Shown: positions 38,405 through 49,879, counted from the stretch's first letter. The stretch is DNA of 64,000 nucleotides from Erpobdella octoculata (GCA_963978895.1 OZ022247.1:6260437-6324436), one strand, 5' to 3'. Translations and numbers: made by a program. The notes: a model not told the origin generated them from the letters alone.

Positions 38405-39536
38405 GCTGACCGGCTAGTGACGCCCCACAGAGAGACGAAAGTCTCATTCTGAATATAAAGATTGATCGTACTCGGCGGAATAATCTTCAAAGAAAATATA
38501 TATAATGCATGCCTCACCAGTTCAGGAGATTCATTCCTCTATCAAATGAAATCGAAGCTTTTTTTTTTAAAACGTCGTCGTGTAACGAAAAATCCCCGTT
38601 AAATCCGCGGTTCTTATTTGTGCAAAAACCCGCTTAAAAAATCACCTCTGTTCTAATTGCTTGTGTTCAGAGTCACATAAACAGCCGGAACTTCTTATTT
38701 ATTTCGTTCCATTTTCGTACCCCATTTATTGCCATGGCTTGGTTTTTATTATTTTCCTTCTTTTGTTATATTGATGTTACTACAACAACTAATACTGCTA
38801 CTACTACTACTACTACTACTACTACAACTACTACTACTACTGCCGCTGTAGACAACTGATATTCGTTTACACAACACCATCTTTCACCTTCCATCACTTC
38901 CAGCGCAGTTTTTCTTCATCTTTTGAACGTGTCTCGTCCGTGATGTTTTCTTTTCAGACGGAATAAAAGCAAAATGACAAGCTTCAAAAAGTATACACAC
39001 ATTCGGAAATCAAATTCAGCCAACGTAATCGTACGTGAAGTGACATACAGATTTAGCAAAAAAAACGAAGCTCGAAATTACATCTAAAATCCATACAAAC
39101 CAGATTCATCTCAGAGTTGATCCAACGAGGTATAAAACCATATTATGACAACACAACCTTCCCTCTGCGCATGTCGACATTTTAAACACGGTCTTTCTAA
39201 CGACCTTTTAGTTTTTTTTCTTTCAAATCTTCAAAAGAAAATAGCATAAGAAACAAATTGGCTGATCGATGAGTTCCATTTCTTCTCTATTCATTATGTA
39301 AGCAGTCCTCCTGCAGGCGATGCGCTTCACTTTTCATCAGATCAGTATAAACAAAAACTAACGTAATTGGCGGCATTTCCGTTGCGTACTAACACTAATA
39401 TTTTTCTTAGCTGTGAGTGTTAAATCAAACTTCGAGTTCGTATTGTATTCTTTGAGATACTTTGTCTGCCACTGGTCAGGTCTCTTCCAGCTGATAGTTT
39501 CCCTCTCAAAATCATGACAATGACTACTACACAAAG
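38405..39536. other. Intergenic sequence
   Basis: AT-rich, with a short (TAC)n tract at 38793-38840. No supported gene between the candidate gene ending at 38404 and the nurim-like 3' end. Confidence 0.5.
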
Positions 39537-39542
39537 TTTATT
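39537..39542 (-). terminator. Candidate polyadenylation signal of the nurim-like gene
   Basis: AATAAA on the minus strand, about 170 bases past the nurim-like stop codon. This is the canonical hexamer, but the region is AT-rich so chance occurrence is possible. Confidence 0.35.
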
Positions 39543-39710
39543 TTTCACACAAACAAAAATAAACAATATAAATATAAAATATTGAAAAGTGTGGCTGTCA
39601 CTTAAAAATGTAAAACAATAAAATGCAAAAGCACACCATCAGTTATACAGTTGAGCTCAACAAACTGCCTTGAAATTGTATTGAATCATGATTGTTCAAT
39701 CAATGCATGA

Positions 39711-40340
39711 TTACTTTAAAAAAAACAAAATAAAAACACTAAAAAGTAATGCATTAAAAAATCTGTCATACGACATGCAAGGAACTGCCCAAAATAGCAG
39801 CATTACAAGGATGTAACCTGAAAGCTTAACAGGCTGCCCATGAGAATCAAGCTTTGCTTGATCCATAGGCAATCCAAAGAAATTAAGGCCTAGTCCAAGT
39901 GCACTCAACATTATTAGGAACCAGGAAAATCCATGGAAAATTAAGAAAATCAAATTTGACATGTCCGTTATACCGTCAAGTTTCCACAATACAAGACCAT
40001 CAAAATAATCATATGCCAAAACTAAGTTAATAAACAGACATGAAAATATTATGTTTAATGGCTTATGTAGATATTCCAGTTTGACAAAACTCAACAATTT
40101 CTTAAAACAATTCTGAACACAATCAAACTGCCATGAAACAAGGATTAACAAGGGTACCAGCTTCCACAGAAAAAACATCAAATGCTCTCCTTGGCAATCT
40201 GGTTGGTTCTTGCAGAAAGCCTCCTTGAACAGAACATCTCCTGACATGTACTTAAAAAGACCATAGAAGGTATAGGTGGCCAGTATCAAACTAGCTAAAC
40301 CAAATATCCATGTCTGGACTCCAGCTGATGTCATGGTCAT
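39711..40340 (-). CDS. NRM: Nurim-like multipass membrane protein (nuclear envelope)
   Basis: Intronless ORF of 209 residues. Nurim is an inner nuclear membrane protein with five to six membrane spans, related to isoprenylcysteine methyltransferases. Visible hydrophobic segments lie near residues 10-28, 54-72, 94-110, 128-150 and 175-208. Nurim-like signatures in order are VLW after the third span, HGFSW in the fourth, a GLPMDQ loop, and WAVP followed by DRFFNALL in the last; these match the family order VLW / HxxSW / GLxQ / WxVPxxxxDR as I remember it. The protein is about 50 residues shorter than vertebrate nurim (about 260): it ends right after the last hydrophobic stretch and lacks the usual C-terminal tail and the SHxRHP motif before it. 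A TTTTATAG acceptor-like string sits just upstream of the ATG, so a 5'-UTR intron is possible. Intronless structure plus lost tail could mean a retrocopy. Confidence 0.7.
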   Translation of the reverse strand: MTMTSAGVQTWIFGLASLILATYTFYGLFKYMSGDVLFKEAFCKNQPDCQGEHLMFFLWKLVPLLILVSWQFDCVQNCFKKLLSFVKLEYLHKPLNIIFSCLFINLVLAYDYFDGLVLWKLDGITDMSNLIFLIFHGFSWFLIMLSALGLGLNFFGLPMDQAKLDSHGQPVKLSGYILVMLLFWAVPCMSYDRFFNALLFSVFILFFLK

Positions 40341-40445
40341 CTAGTTGGAAAGGCCTATAAAAGCAAGTATTTCATAGAAACTGTTCCCAAAGTTTAAAAA
40401 AAAAACACTGGATAACAACTGTACATGATCATATCTTATTATAAC

Positions 40446-40485
<40 letters not shown>

Positions 40486-41349
40486 CAGTTAATATTGCAT
40501 TACTACTTTCAAAAAACAATTTTAATAGATAATCAATTATTTTTATTTTCCTTTTAATAAAATTATGCCTTGTTAAACTTCCTTTTATAGGTCAATATTA
40601 ACCAGTTAATATTGCATTATTTTTTTCAAAAAACATTTTTAATAGATAATCAATGCTTTTTATTTTCCTTCTAATAAAAAATAATGCCTTGTTAAACTTC
40701 CTTTTATAGGCCAGCACATCATAACTATTTTTCCCATCTATATATTTTATATGATTTTCGGGGGCGGATGTTTGAAACATAATTTTTATTTAAATTGAGT
40801 TTGAATTTTAAATCATTCTTCGTTGCAAGCACGCCGAAAAAGCCCAACTTTTGTTAAACAATTTTCTAATTATGAGAGTCGACGACAACACGCGAGTAAC
40901 TATAATTATGGAACAATTATAGTTAAAAAATATTTACATATTAGAGTAGTTTCAATTTTATAATTTATATTAGCTTATTTCCAGTACGACTTCTTGGTGG
41001 GTAAATATTTTTTAAACAAATCAACAGATAAAACGCTAATTCAAAGGGCAATCGACAATTAAGCCCAAAATTAAAACTGCAAAATCGTTACGTTATTGTG
41101 TCATCTAGTAATATACCAGTTAAACAAAAACTCACACTAATCTACTATACAAGTTAATCTGTTATCGAAGAGTGCAGTACACAGGGCACGCTCCCATGCA
41201 AACCAAAACAGTAGAAGTGTGATTAAACAAATTTCTCATGCAAGTTCAAAAATGTGAATTGGCTTACACAATCACGTGTTTAGATTTGGACATTCAATAT
41301 TTATGTTTTTATTAATTTATTAAATACTAATTAACTTAATTGTGTCGTT
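40341..41349. other. Divergent intergenic region between the nurim-like and CCDC78-like genes
   Basis: Holds an (ATT)n tract at 40443-40482 and two diverged copies of a roughly 115-base direct repeat (AACCAGTTAATATTGCATTA starts at about 40483 and 40599). The two genes diverge from here, so the promoters of both probably lie within it. Confidence 0.6.
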
Positions 41350-44300
41350 ATGGTGACTATTTACAAGCAAAGTTGTTTATTCGATAATGTCACTCCTACA
41401 AAACGTTCTCTCATTGTCATTATATTCTGTCGAATGCAAAATAATTATTTATTGATAATGAATATAAATGTTTATAGTCGATTAGTGTCTTCTTGCAATG
41501 ATTTTAATGCATTTGGATTGAAAGGGAGGTATGTTCTTTCATGAAGTCAAGTCGTCATGCTAGCTAAATTTTTATCAGATAAAATGATAAAAGAGATAAG
41601 ATAAGAGAAGACTGATAAAAGAAACCATAGTCATATAAAAACATATTAAATCAATATTTTAACAGATTTTAACTTATGAAAAAATTTAATTATGTGAAAT
41701 GCATTTTGTTTTGTTCTCGTTTTTTTAAGATTTGCACATGTTTTTGATGAAAATGCAAGAAACACAGACATTTACCGCAAACAGCTGGCTTCTGATGTGC
41801 AATTATTTTACAATGGCATGAACATTTCAGTGATCGTTCTAGGAGACCAATGTTCTTCAAAGCAATTTACTGTTTTTGGAAATGAAAATTCTTGTGATGG
41901 ACTTTTAACACTTTTTCTTCAGCAGCTGTTTTGCTGTAAATAATTTGTTGTTGTTTATATTTTTCATTTTTTATGTTTCATTAAAAATACATTGTGGTAA
42001 TATTTGTTATAAGTAATTTAAAACTTGATATTACTTCATTAAAAATAACAAAAACTAGGTTCGGGGCAACAGCGGCAAAGTTTCAACAAAAAATCTTTTG
42101 GCGGCAATGTTGCACTAAGTTGGTATCAAGTTGATGATGAAAAAATTATAGATGTGTTGAGTCAAAAAGATTGTCTTGACCTAGATGAAAATCCAGAAGA
42201 TGGTTGTAAAGTGTCTGTAAGCAATTAATATAAGTTATTATCATGTGCAGTCTAGTTAAAATTATTTCTCATTGCATTTAACCGTTTTATTTTTTTTATA
42301 TTCACATTTACTCTTAGCTCTAATTTCTTGCTGATTCATTTTATAGGATTTATCAAAGCTGCTTATTTATGATGGTCATGCAACCTCCATGATTTTGAAA
42401 AGTAATTTGTCAAAGATGAACAAAAATATGGTTTCTTTCATTGAAGTCACGTTAGTGAAGGTATTGCAGAAGATTTGACACTTTTCCCAACTTTTTTAAA
42501 CATTTTATAAATACAATTTTTATTAAATAAATACTCATTAACACACTCAGCCACCTGAAAATGGAATGCTGGCAACAAAATCAAAATTTACCATGGTGAT
42601 TCTACCAGTTGTGACACCACTCAGTGAGGAAATGACTTCAGGACTTTCTATCAAAGGAGTTGGTTGTCTGGACCAGTCAATACTCTGCTTCAGTCAAATA
42701 GCAGCGTGTCTGGCTAACATGTCATACCCTGAAAGAACTGTCGATTATGAGTTTGTTAAATTTATTTTGCCGTTAAAAAAATAAATAAGTTCAACTTTTT
42801 TGTCACTTCTAGTCTTCCATTTGGTCTAGACGGCAAAAGCTTAAAATATGCAGCTGTTGATGGAATCAAACCTATGACCCTCGGGTGACAAGTTGTTGAA
42901 GAATTCAAACCTCTGACCCTCGAGTGACAAAGCAGGCCTAATCACCATGCAGCCAACAGTTAACTGAAAATTACACAAACTTAAATATTTTGACTAAAAT
43001 ATTAAGCCAATATAAACTTCATGCAAAATAATAAATAATGCTTAATCTTTTAAATTAGAGGAAGTAAACTGACATCACTGATGAAAGACCTTCTCGGGGG
43101 AAATTCAAAAACTTCTGCTTTGTTCTGTCTGAAAAATGGTTCTGGACCAGCACTGAACACAACACTTTTGGAACTTGCCAGCACACTTTCCAGAATACAA
43201 AATTATCCAATCGTCAATACGGAATTAGCTCAGGCTGGTACTTTGAGATAATTCATGTTTGTAAATTTTTGCTAGTTGAGGAGCTGGACAGTGTATTGTA
43301 TCATATCACATCTATCATATCATATCGTGTTGTGTCATATCGTATTGTATCATAATCATATCATGTCATAACATATCATATCATATTATATCATAGTGAA
43401 TTGAAATGTATTGTATTGGATTGCATAAGATTTAATTATATTATATTTTGTTGTGTTGTGTTGTGTTTCATTGCATTTTGTTGCACATTTTGTTAAACTA
43501 TGATATAGTATGGTATGGTAAGGCTGTGGTATGGATGGTATGGTACTGTATTGTAATGTATTGCATTACATTGTATTGTTCTATATTGTACAACAATGCA
43601 TTGTATTGTAAAACCTTGCATTGCATTGTATTGTAGATTAAAAAATTTAAGAGAGAAAAGTTTTATGAGCTTCAATATTTATCCTAGCATAACTTATTAC
43701 TTATTTTAATTCTCTTGCAGAAATTAATTTGTCAGTATCGGTCTCAAATATTGCAACTAAAAAAGAGCAGTTGGCCTGATGTTAAAAAGATCCCAAAGCT
43801 TATACCATCAAATGTAAGCATTAAAGTCATTATTACATTGTAACAGTTTGTTTTAAATTTTCTTTTTGTTACAGTTATGAATTTATTATTGTTATTTTCA
43901 CTATAATGTTTTTTATAATCTAATAATTATAATACTTTTTTTAATAAAAATCCAATAATCAATTTAATGCTGACAATAACAGTTGAATACTCACTGCTCG
44001 TGTCATGTCAAAGCTGCAGAAATATCAAAAGCCTGTGCCTGTCATACTGACAAGTGCTGTGAACTGACATGCAAAATAATTGATGTGAGTTTTCATTTTT
44101 TTTTATTTTTATTCTCTCTTTTGTATATTATATTATTTTTATTTTAAAATTTATTATAGTATTTATTATTATTTTTAGCAGGAAGATTTAAATGACATGG
44201 AGTTTGACATGCCATGTTTTAATAATAGCAAGAACCAGTTGAACTGTGCTGTTGATGAAGAAAAAGAACTGTCTGTGAGAACTATTAGTGAATATTTAAT

Positions 44301-47300
44301 TGATTAAAAGAAAAAAAAACATTTAAGTAAAAGAAAAAATAAGCATTTAAGTAAAATAAAAAATAAATTTGAATTTTTTTGTTTTAAATAAAAAAAGATC
44401 CTGGAAATGATCAACACGCTCAAAGCGGAAAATGAAATCTTACACGATGAGAAATCTGAATCTTGTCACCAGTTTTATGTCGATAAGAAACAATTCGAGC
44501 ATCGAACGAAAATGCTTGAACGAGAAAGCCAAGAAAGTCTGGCTCTTATGAATGCTGAAAAACATGAAAAACTGAAAGTTCAGAAAGAACTGGAATATCT
44601 ACATCAGGAATACAACGACCTTTCCTTCAGACATGAAAGACTTTACAATTCTTACAAAGAGCAGGCAAGGAATATCTCTACTTTTTTTCGTGTATTTCTT
44701 TTTCTTTGGTATTTTTAGTATTTAATACTTTCTCAATTATTCATATTAAATAATTTTTAATTTGCAATACATTGCATGCTGTGCAGCATTTTTATTTTTT
44801 AGCAAAAATTTTATAAAAAATAGAGATAAGTAAAAAAGACGTTTTTGACACATTTTCAATATTTGCCATATTCATGCAGGCTTTATGTCGATTTTTTGAA
44901 CTTTTGATTTGAAAAGTAAAAAGAAAATTTTTTTTCATGCATTCAGAAGAATATTTTTTTCTTAATATTCACTTCTAAGGTGACAAAAATGGAGGACCAC
45001 AAAAACGATCTTCAAAGTTTTTTTGATTTTCCGAGCACTAACCTTCAAAGGATAGCTGGACGAATGAACAGTCTCATTGATCATCTGAATTCTCTCATTA
45101 ATGTTAATTTTTATTTTTTAAATAAACATTGTTTAATGGATTTGATCATATATTTTATTTTCATTGGAATGTTTATTAAAAATAATATCTAATTTCAGAC
45201 TTGCAATTTCCAAATAACTCAAATCAGTGAGAAACCACAGAAGTGTGTAAGTAAATATTTGTATTGAAGAATAATTATACATTTGTTGAAGATATTTATA
45301 CATTTGAGAAAAATATAAATTTTTAAAAGATATTTTTACATTAATGAAAGATATTTTTACATTAATGAAAGATATTTATACATTAATGAAAGATATTTAT
45401 GCATTAATGGAAGATATGAAAACATTAATAGAAGATATTTTTAGAGATCTTCAACATTTGCAAAAGATATTTATACACTTTTGAAAGATATCTATCTATT
45501 ATGTTATTCATACATAACTATAATGACTGTCGGATTTGTTTTTTACTTTAGTTACCTCCACGTCCTTGCACACCACATCAGGAAAACGATTTACAAATTC
45601 CTGTCTCAACACATGATAAAATTTTAAAAAATCTAAAAAATGAAAAGTTTGTATTTATGATCATTTTAAACAGTTTTTAATTTAATGGTTTCAAACATAG
45701 TTATGAAGCAATAATAAAAAAAAATAAAAGTTTCATCAGCAAACAAATTCAATTAAACTATAAAAAAATTGTTTACCCTACTACTGGGCTGGTATAATAA
45801 AATTGCATTCTACGTTCTTAATGGCATGATTGGCAGTCTAAGACAAGTTCACAGGAAAGTTCAAATTTAAGGTTCAATTCGGGAAAAACATTCAACTTTT
45901 AGCTTAGCATTCGGAAATAAGCTTTTAACAAATTATTAAATAATGATAAAACAATTGCAAAAAATAATTATAGAAAATAATTTAATTATTGAATGAAATA
46001 TTTAATTTTAAACAGCAAAATAAATAGAAGCATTAAATATTCAGTCAGGATCTTAATCAGGAATTAATCTCTTCAAAGAAATTATCGAGAGAAGCACAGA
46101 AAAAAGTTGCAAAACTTTCTGCAGTAAGAAACTTTAAGTGCTCTTTTTGTTTTTGATATTTTGAATTAACTTTTTTTATTAAATTAATCAAAAATTATAA
46201 AACTTCAAATATTCAACAGAGATTGATCATTCTGGAGAGGAACAGGACTTACATCAGTCGTGAAAATAACAGACTTCAAAATCAGTTGAAAGAGATGATT
46301 TATCAGTTCAAAAGGAAACTTCTCAAATATACATGTAAGAAACTGGTAAGTGTAACAAATTTTACAGTTTCTTAGCCATCTAAAACAAATAAATAAACTG
46401 CAAACAAATAAAAAACTTTCATCAAATTCAGACGTGTGGATCTTCACACGTGTCTGGCATAAATGTGGTACTCGATGATTTGAAACAATGCCACATTGAG
46501 CGAGAAAAGCAACTCATTTCTGCTGCCACATTTTACAAAGAGCAACTCGATGATATTTTATTAAAGCACGAAAAACTCCTCGCGGCTTATAGGTAACTTT
46601 TTCTCATAACTTTATATTTTTTAAAAACTTTATTATGACTAATAATTTTTATTAATGTATTTGTTAACTGCATTTTTGTGTCATAATTTTTATTCCGATG
46701 ATAGCTATTTAATTATATAATTAAAACCATTACAGAGACATTTACGAACAGGCAAAATCCAAGAACCTAGTCAATACAATAGATCTGGCATTAATAGAAG
46801 AATATCTCAAAGTTCAGGAATGCCCAGTTGAAAGGACATTGTGTGATGACCATCGAAGAAGTCCAGATGTACAAAGATACAATAACAATTGCTTATTTTT
46901 TTAGATATAATATTTCTTAGAAATCATCCTTAAAACAGCTCACTATTTGTTGCTCTTTCTCTAAGATTAAAACATTTCTAATTATATTAATTATCTAAAA
47001 ATCTTCTTTTAATTCATACTAAAGCGATTTTATTGCAAGTATTTTATTAAAAAATTTAAAGAAAATAGTTTTTTTAATACCTTTTACTAACTTTAATATG
47101 TCACTCAATATTTTTAAATAAAAAATAAACATATTTGATTGAATTGGACCACCTGACATATATATGTTATAATAAGGGAGTAATATGTCAGTCAATATTT
47201 CACAAATTTTAAACTTCTTCCCCAGATAGCACAAAAGGTTTATAGAGATCAGCAGGAGAGACAGAACAGGTCATTGTCTTTGAATGCCAAAGTGAGAGAT

Positions 47301-47597
47301 GAAATCAAACAAGTTCAGGATAGCATAAAAAAAAGCTTAGAAAAGTAAGCAAAAACATTTTTATGTGATTCCAACAATCTGAAACTTTTGAATTATATTT
47401 TTTATAAATCTCACAAATCATGCAGAATGAACAGCAGATACGAAAAAATCCCATCAAGAAATTCTGAGCTCAAACTCGAACGTATACAAGAGGAAAGACC
47501 AATTTCACGGGGGACTCCTAAACGATACCACGTTAACTTTTTGGATCAATTAAGATCTCCTCAACCAGGATACATGTTTCATGAAGAACCACTTTGA
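41350..47597 (+). CDS. CCDC78: CCDC78-like protein with an N-terminal degenerate kinesin motor domain, 19 exons, complete
   Basis: CCDC78 is known as a component of deuterosomes (centriole amplification) and of muscle. Exons: 41350-41528, 41730-41935, 42059-42216, 42347-42460, 42551-42750, 43059-43233, 43721-43813, 43983-44084, 44182-44274, 44398-44664, 44980-45102, 45199-45246, 45552-45650, 46049-46123, 46220-46345, 46432-46592, 46736-46868, 47226-47344, 47426-47597; phases agree throughout, giving about 880 residues. Residues 1-345 follow a kinesin motor: HVFDE, YNG near 87-89, LTSLMKDLLGGNSKTS near helix alpha-4, then a neck-like LICQYRSQILQLKK. The P-loop is GDQCSSKQ (98-105) instead of GQTGSGKT, and the DLAGSE switch II is ILPVVT (about 236-241), so ATPase activity should be lost. 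A Cys-rich insert spans 376-409. Two coiled-coil blocks follow (about 441-529 and 620-760); FYKEQLDD...KHEKLLAAYR matches CCDC78. Introns 6 and 10 appear to use GC donors. The start is the first ATG of an open frame in exon 1 and is least certain. Confidence 0.75.
43238..43640 (+). repeat. Degenerate CATAT/TGTAT pentamer repeat inside intron 6 of the CCDC78-like gene
   Basis: Imperfect five-base repeats: ATCAT/ATCGT types first, then TTGTG and TTGTA types. This low-complexity intron tract explains a short apparent reading frame in the region. Confidence 0.6.
45285..45485 (+). repeat. Short tandem repeat of about 22 bases in intron 12 of the CCDC78-like gene
   Basis: About eight imperfect copies of a unit of the form GAAAGATATTTxTACATTAAT. 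Lies wholly between exons 45199-45246 and 45552-45650. Confidence 0.65.
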
Positions 47598-47970
47598 ATT
47601 TAATATTAAAACAGTTTTTTGTTGTTGTTTAGTATTTATTGAAAAATAAGTTTATTATCAAAACTTAATATTTTTTTTTTTAAGTGTGCACTAATAATGT
47701 TCATGAAGGATTATTATCTGAAACATTGATGAACCTTCTACAAAATTGTCAATATTTAAATTCATATTAAAAACTTCTTCAATTAATTTTTTAAATTTTT
47801 TAGTTATTCTTACTTGCACTCTGTTCTGTGAATGTTAATTAGTTTTAATTTCTAATTCATTTCAGTGATGTTTTTTATCCTAGTTTGAACTTCTGTGTGT
47901 ACTTTCTATGAGAATTTATCATGACTTATTATTCATATTAGACTTAGAAAGTGGCTATTGGTATTGTTTC

Positions 47971-47976
47971 AATAAA
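47971..47976 (+). terminator. Candidate polyadenylation signal of the CCDC78-like gene
   Basis: AATAAA about 375 bases after the stop codon at 47597. It lies only about 40 bases from the opposing signal of the convergent calmodulin-like gene, so the two transcripts probably end close together or overlap. Confidence 0.4.
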
Positions 47977-48010
47977 TTGACTTTCCTTTTGTTACAAACA
48001 TTTTTTAAAA

Positions 48011-48016
48011 TTTATT
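48011..48016 (-). terminator. Candidate polyadenylation signal of the calmodulin-like gene
   Basis: AATAAA on the minus strand, about 95 bases past the calmodulin-like stop at 48109-48111. Confidence 0.4.
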
Positions 48017-48108
48017 ATTAAACACAGATCTCCAATTTATAAATTCCAACAAATTCACATAAACTTCAAAACAACATGGTCAGAAAATTATCAAAACTTG
48101 TTTTCAGG

Positions 48109-49046
48109 TTATGCCAGAAGAACTTTGACAACATCTGAAAAATATAACATAATTGATAGGTCAAGGTGTGGCCATTAAAATAATAAACAAAGATTTTTAA
48201 TTATTAAAACCAAGTTTCTCACCATTATAGTTAACCATTCCTTCCCCGTTCTGATCAACTTCTCGGATAAGTTCATCAAGTTCCTCGTTATTTAATCTTT
48301 CACCAAGTGATGTCAAGGATGATCTTAAGTCTTGGACAGCAATCCAGCCAGTACCTTGTTTGTCAAAAATCTGGAAAGCATTCTTTAACTCATCTGGACT
48401 TGTTTTTGGATTTTTTATTCTTTTTGAAATGAGCTGCCCCAGTGTTTGAATGTCTACCTTTCCTCCAACTAAAAAATTTAATAATTATTTTCAAAATAGC
48501 ATTAAAATAACAAACAAAAACTTTTTTTATTTAAAAGAAAACCCTGAAAAAATTAAAAAAATTAAAATCATTCATAAACTGTTGAATAATCAAATTTAAA
48601 ACATATTTAAATATTCTATGTTCTTGATACTTACCTCCAGCAACATCATTAATGATTTCTTTAAGTTCAACTTCTGTAGGATTAAGACCAACAGACCTTA
48701 TTGCACTTCCAACTTCTTTTGATGTAATCTTCCCATCATTGTCATAATCAAACAAGAAAAATGCTTCTTCTAACTCTAATTAATTGTTAACATTTTACAC
48801 AAAATGTACATCTAATATAATTAACAAAAATATATTAACTTTATGTATTACCTTTAAGAACTGCTTGAGTTAATGCTGCCTGATTGGTAATAAACAAATA
48901 TAAATCTGACTTTTTTTTAGATAATATGAATATGATCAAATTAACAAATCAATCTGCTAAAAAAAGTTTCATTATGAAAAAATACTTCTCTATAAAAAAA
49001 ACTTACTCGTTAAATATAATTCTTACATTAACTAACTACTAACCAT
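48109..49046 (-). CDS. Calmodulin-like EF-hand protein, 147 residues, five coding exons, complete
   Basis: Calcium-sensor family member. Exons on the minus strand: 49044-49046 (only the ATG), 48852-48879, 48635-48775, 48223-48468, 48109-48134; phases 0, 1, 1, 1 all agree. An intron directly after the ATG is typical of animal calmodulin genes. EF-hand loop 1 is at residues 20-31 ([12 protein letters not shown]) and has all canonical ligands: D at 1, 3 and 5, G at 6, I at 8, E at 12. Loop 2 (VAGGVGGKVD) has lost most ligands. Loop 3 ([12 protein letters not shown]) has D at 1 and D instead of E at 12. Loop 4 ([12 protein letters not shown]) keeps D1, N3, G6 but also ends in D. Length (147) and the [13 protein letters not shown] and LIREVD strings are calmodulin-like, but divergence is high, so this is a calmodulin-like protein, not calmodulin. 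One strong calcium site is expected; partners are unknown. It converges on the CCDC78-like gene. Confidence 0.85.
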
Positions 49047-49879
49047 GATAATTTTCTGATCTTCGATAAATATATCCGGCAACTCCTCGACAGAACCCGG
49101 GTGTGAATGTTTACAGAAACACTACTGCCACAGGTATGGCAAGAGAGGGTGTGTCTATTTTTACGCTGCAGGTATATTGGTAAGCTTTTCAATAACTCTG
49201 GCCAGACTTTTAAACTAGCATTTTTATTGAAATTATTGTTGATGTGTTGTAATTTATATTTTTTTTATTAACAAATAAAAAAATATTACGAGAAGTAAGA
49301 AACTGAAAAATTGTTTAATATCCTAATAGAACTCGGCCCGAGGATCACGAATCCGAGGTCCTTTTTGCTCTAGGACGCTCCGTTTCGGAGATACAGCGGT
49401 TTAAAGTTTTGAAAAATAAAAGTTGTCAAAACTGAAAAATTGTTTAATATCCTAATAGAACTCGCCCCGAGGATCACGAATCCGAGGTCCTTTTTGCTCT
49501 AGGACGCTTCGTTTCGGAGATACAGCGGTTTAAAGTTTTGAAAAATAAAAGTTGTCAAAACTGAAAAATCTATATATATAAAAGAACATGTCCTGACTGA
49601 CTGACTGACTGACTGACTGACTGACTGACTGACTGACTGACTGACTGACTGACTGACTGACTGACTGACTGACTGACTGACTGACTGACTGACTGACTGA
49701 CTGACTGATAATCAACGCCGAGCTCAAACGCCTCATCTTAGGAACGTGAAATTTGGAACTTATATTACTTTTATAGCGTAAACATCCGCTAAGAAAGGAT
49801 TTTTAAAAATTTTGCTCCTGAGGGGAAAAAACTGGAAAACAAACTAAATTCTAAAACAATGTATATCTCGAAAACCAAA

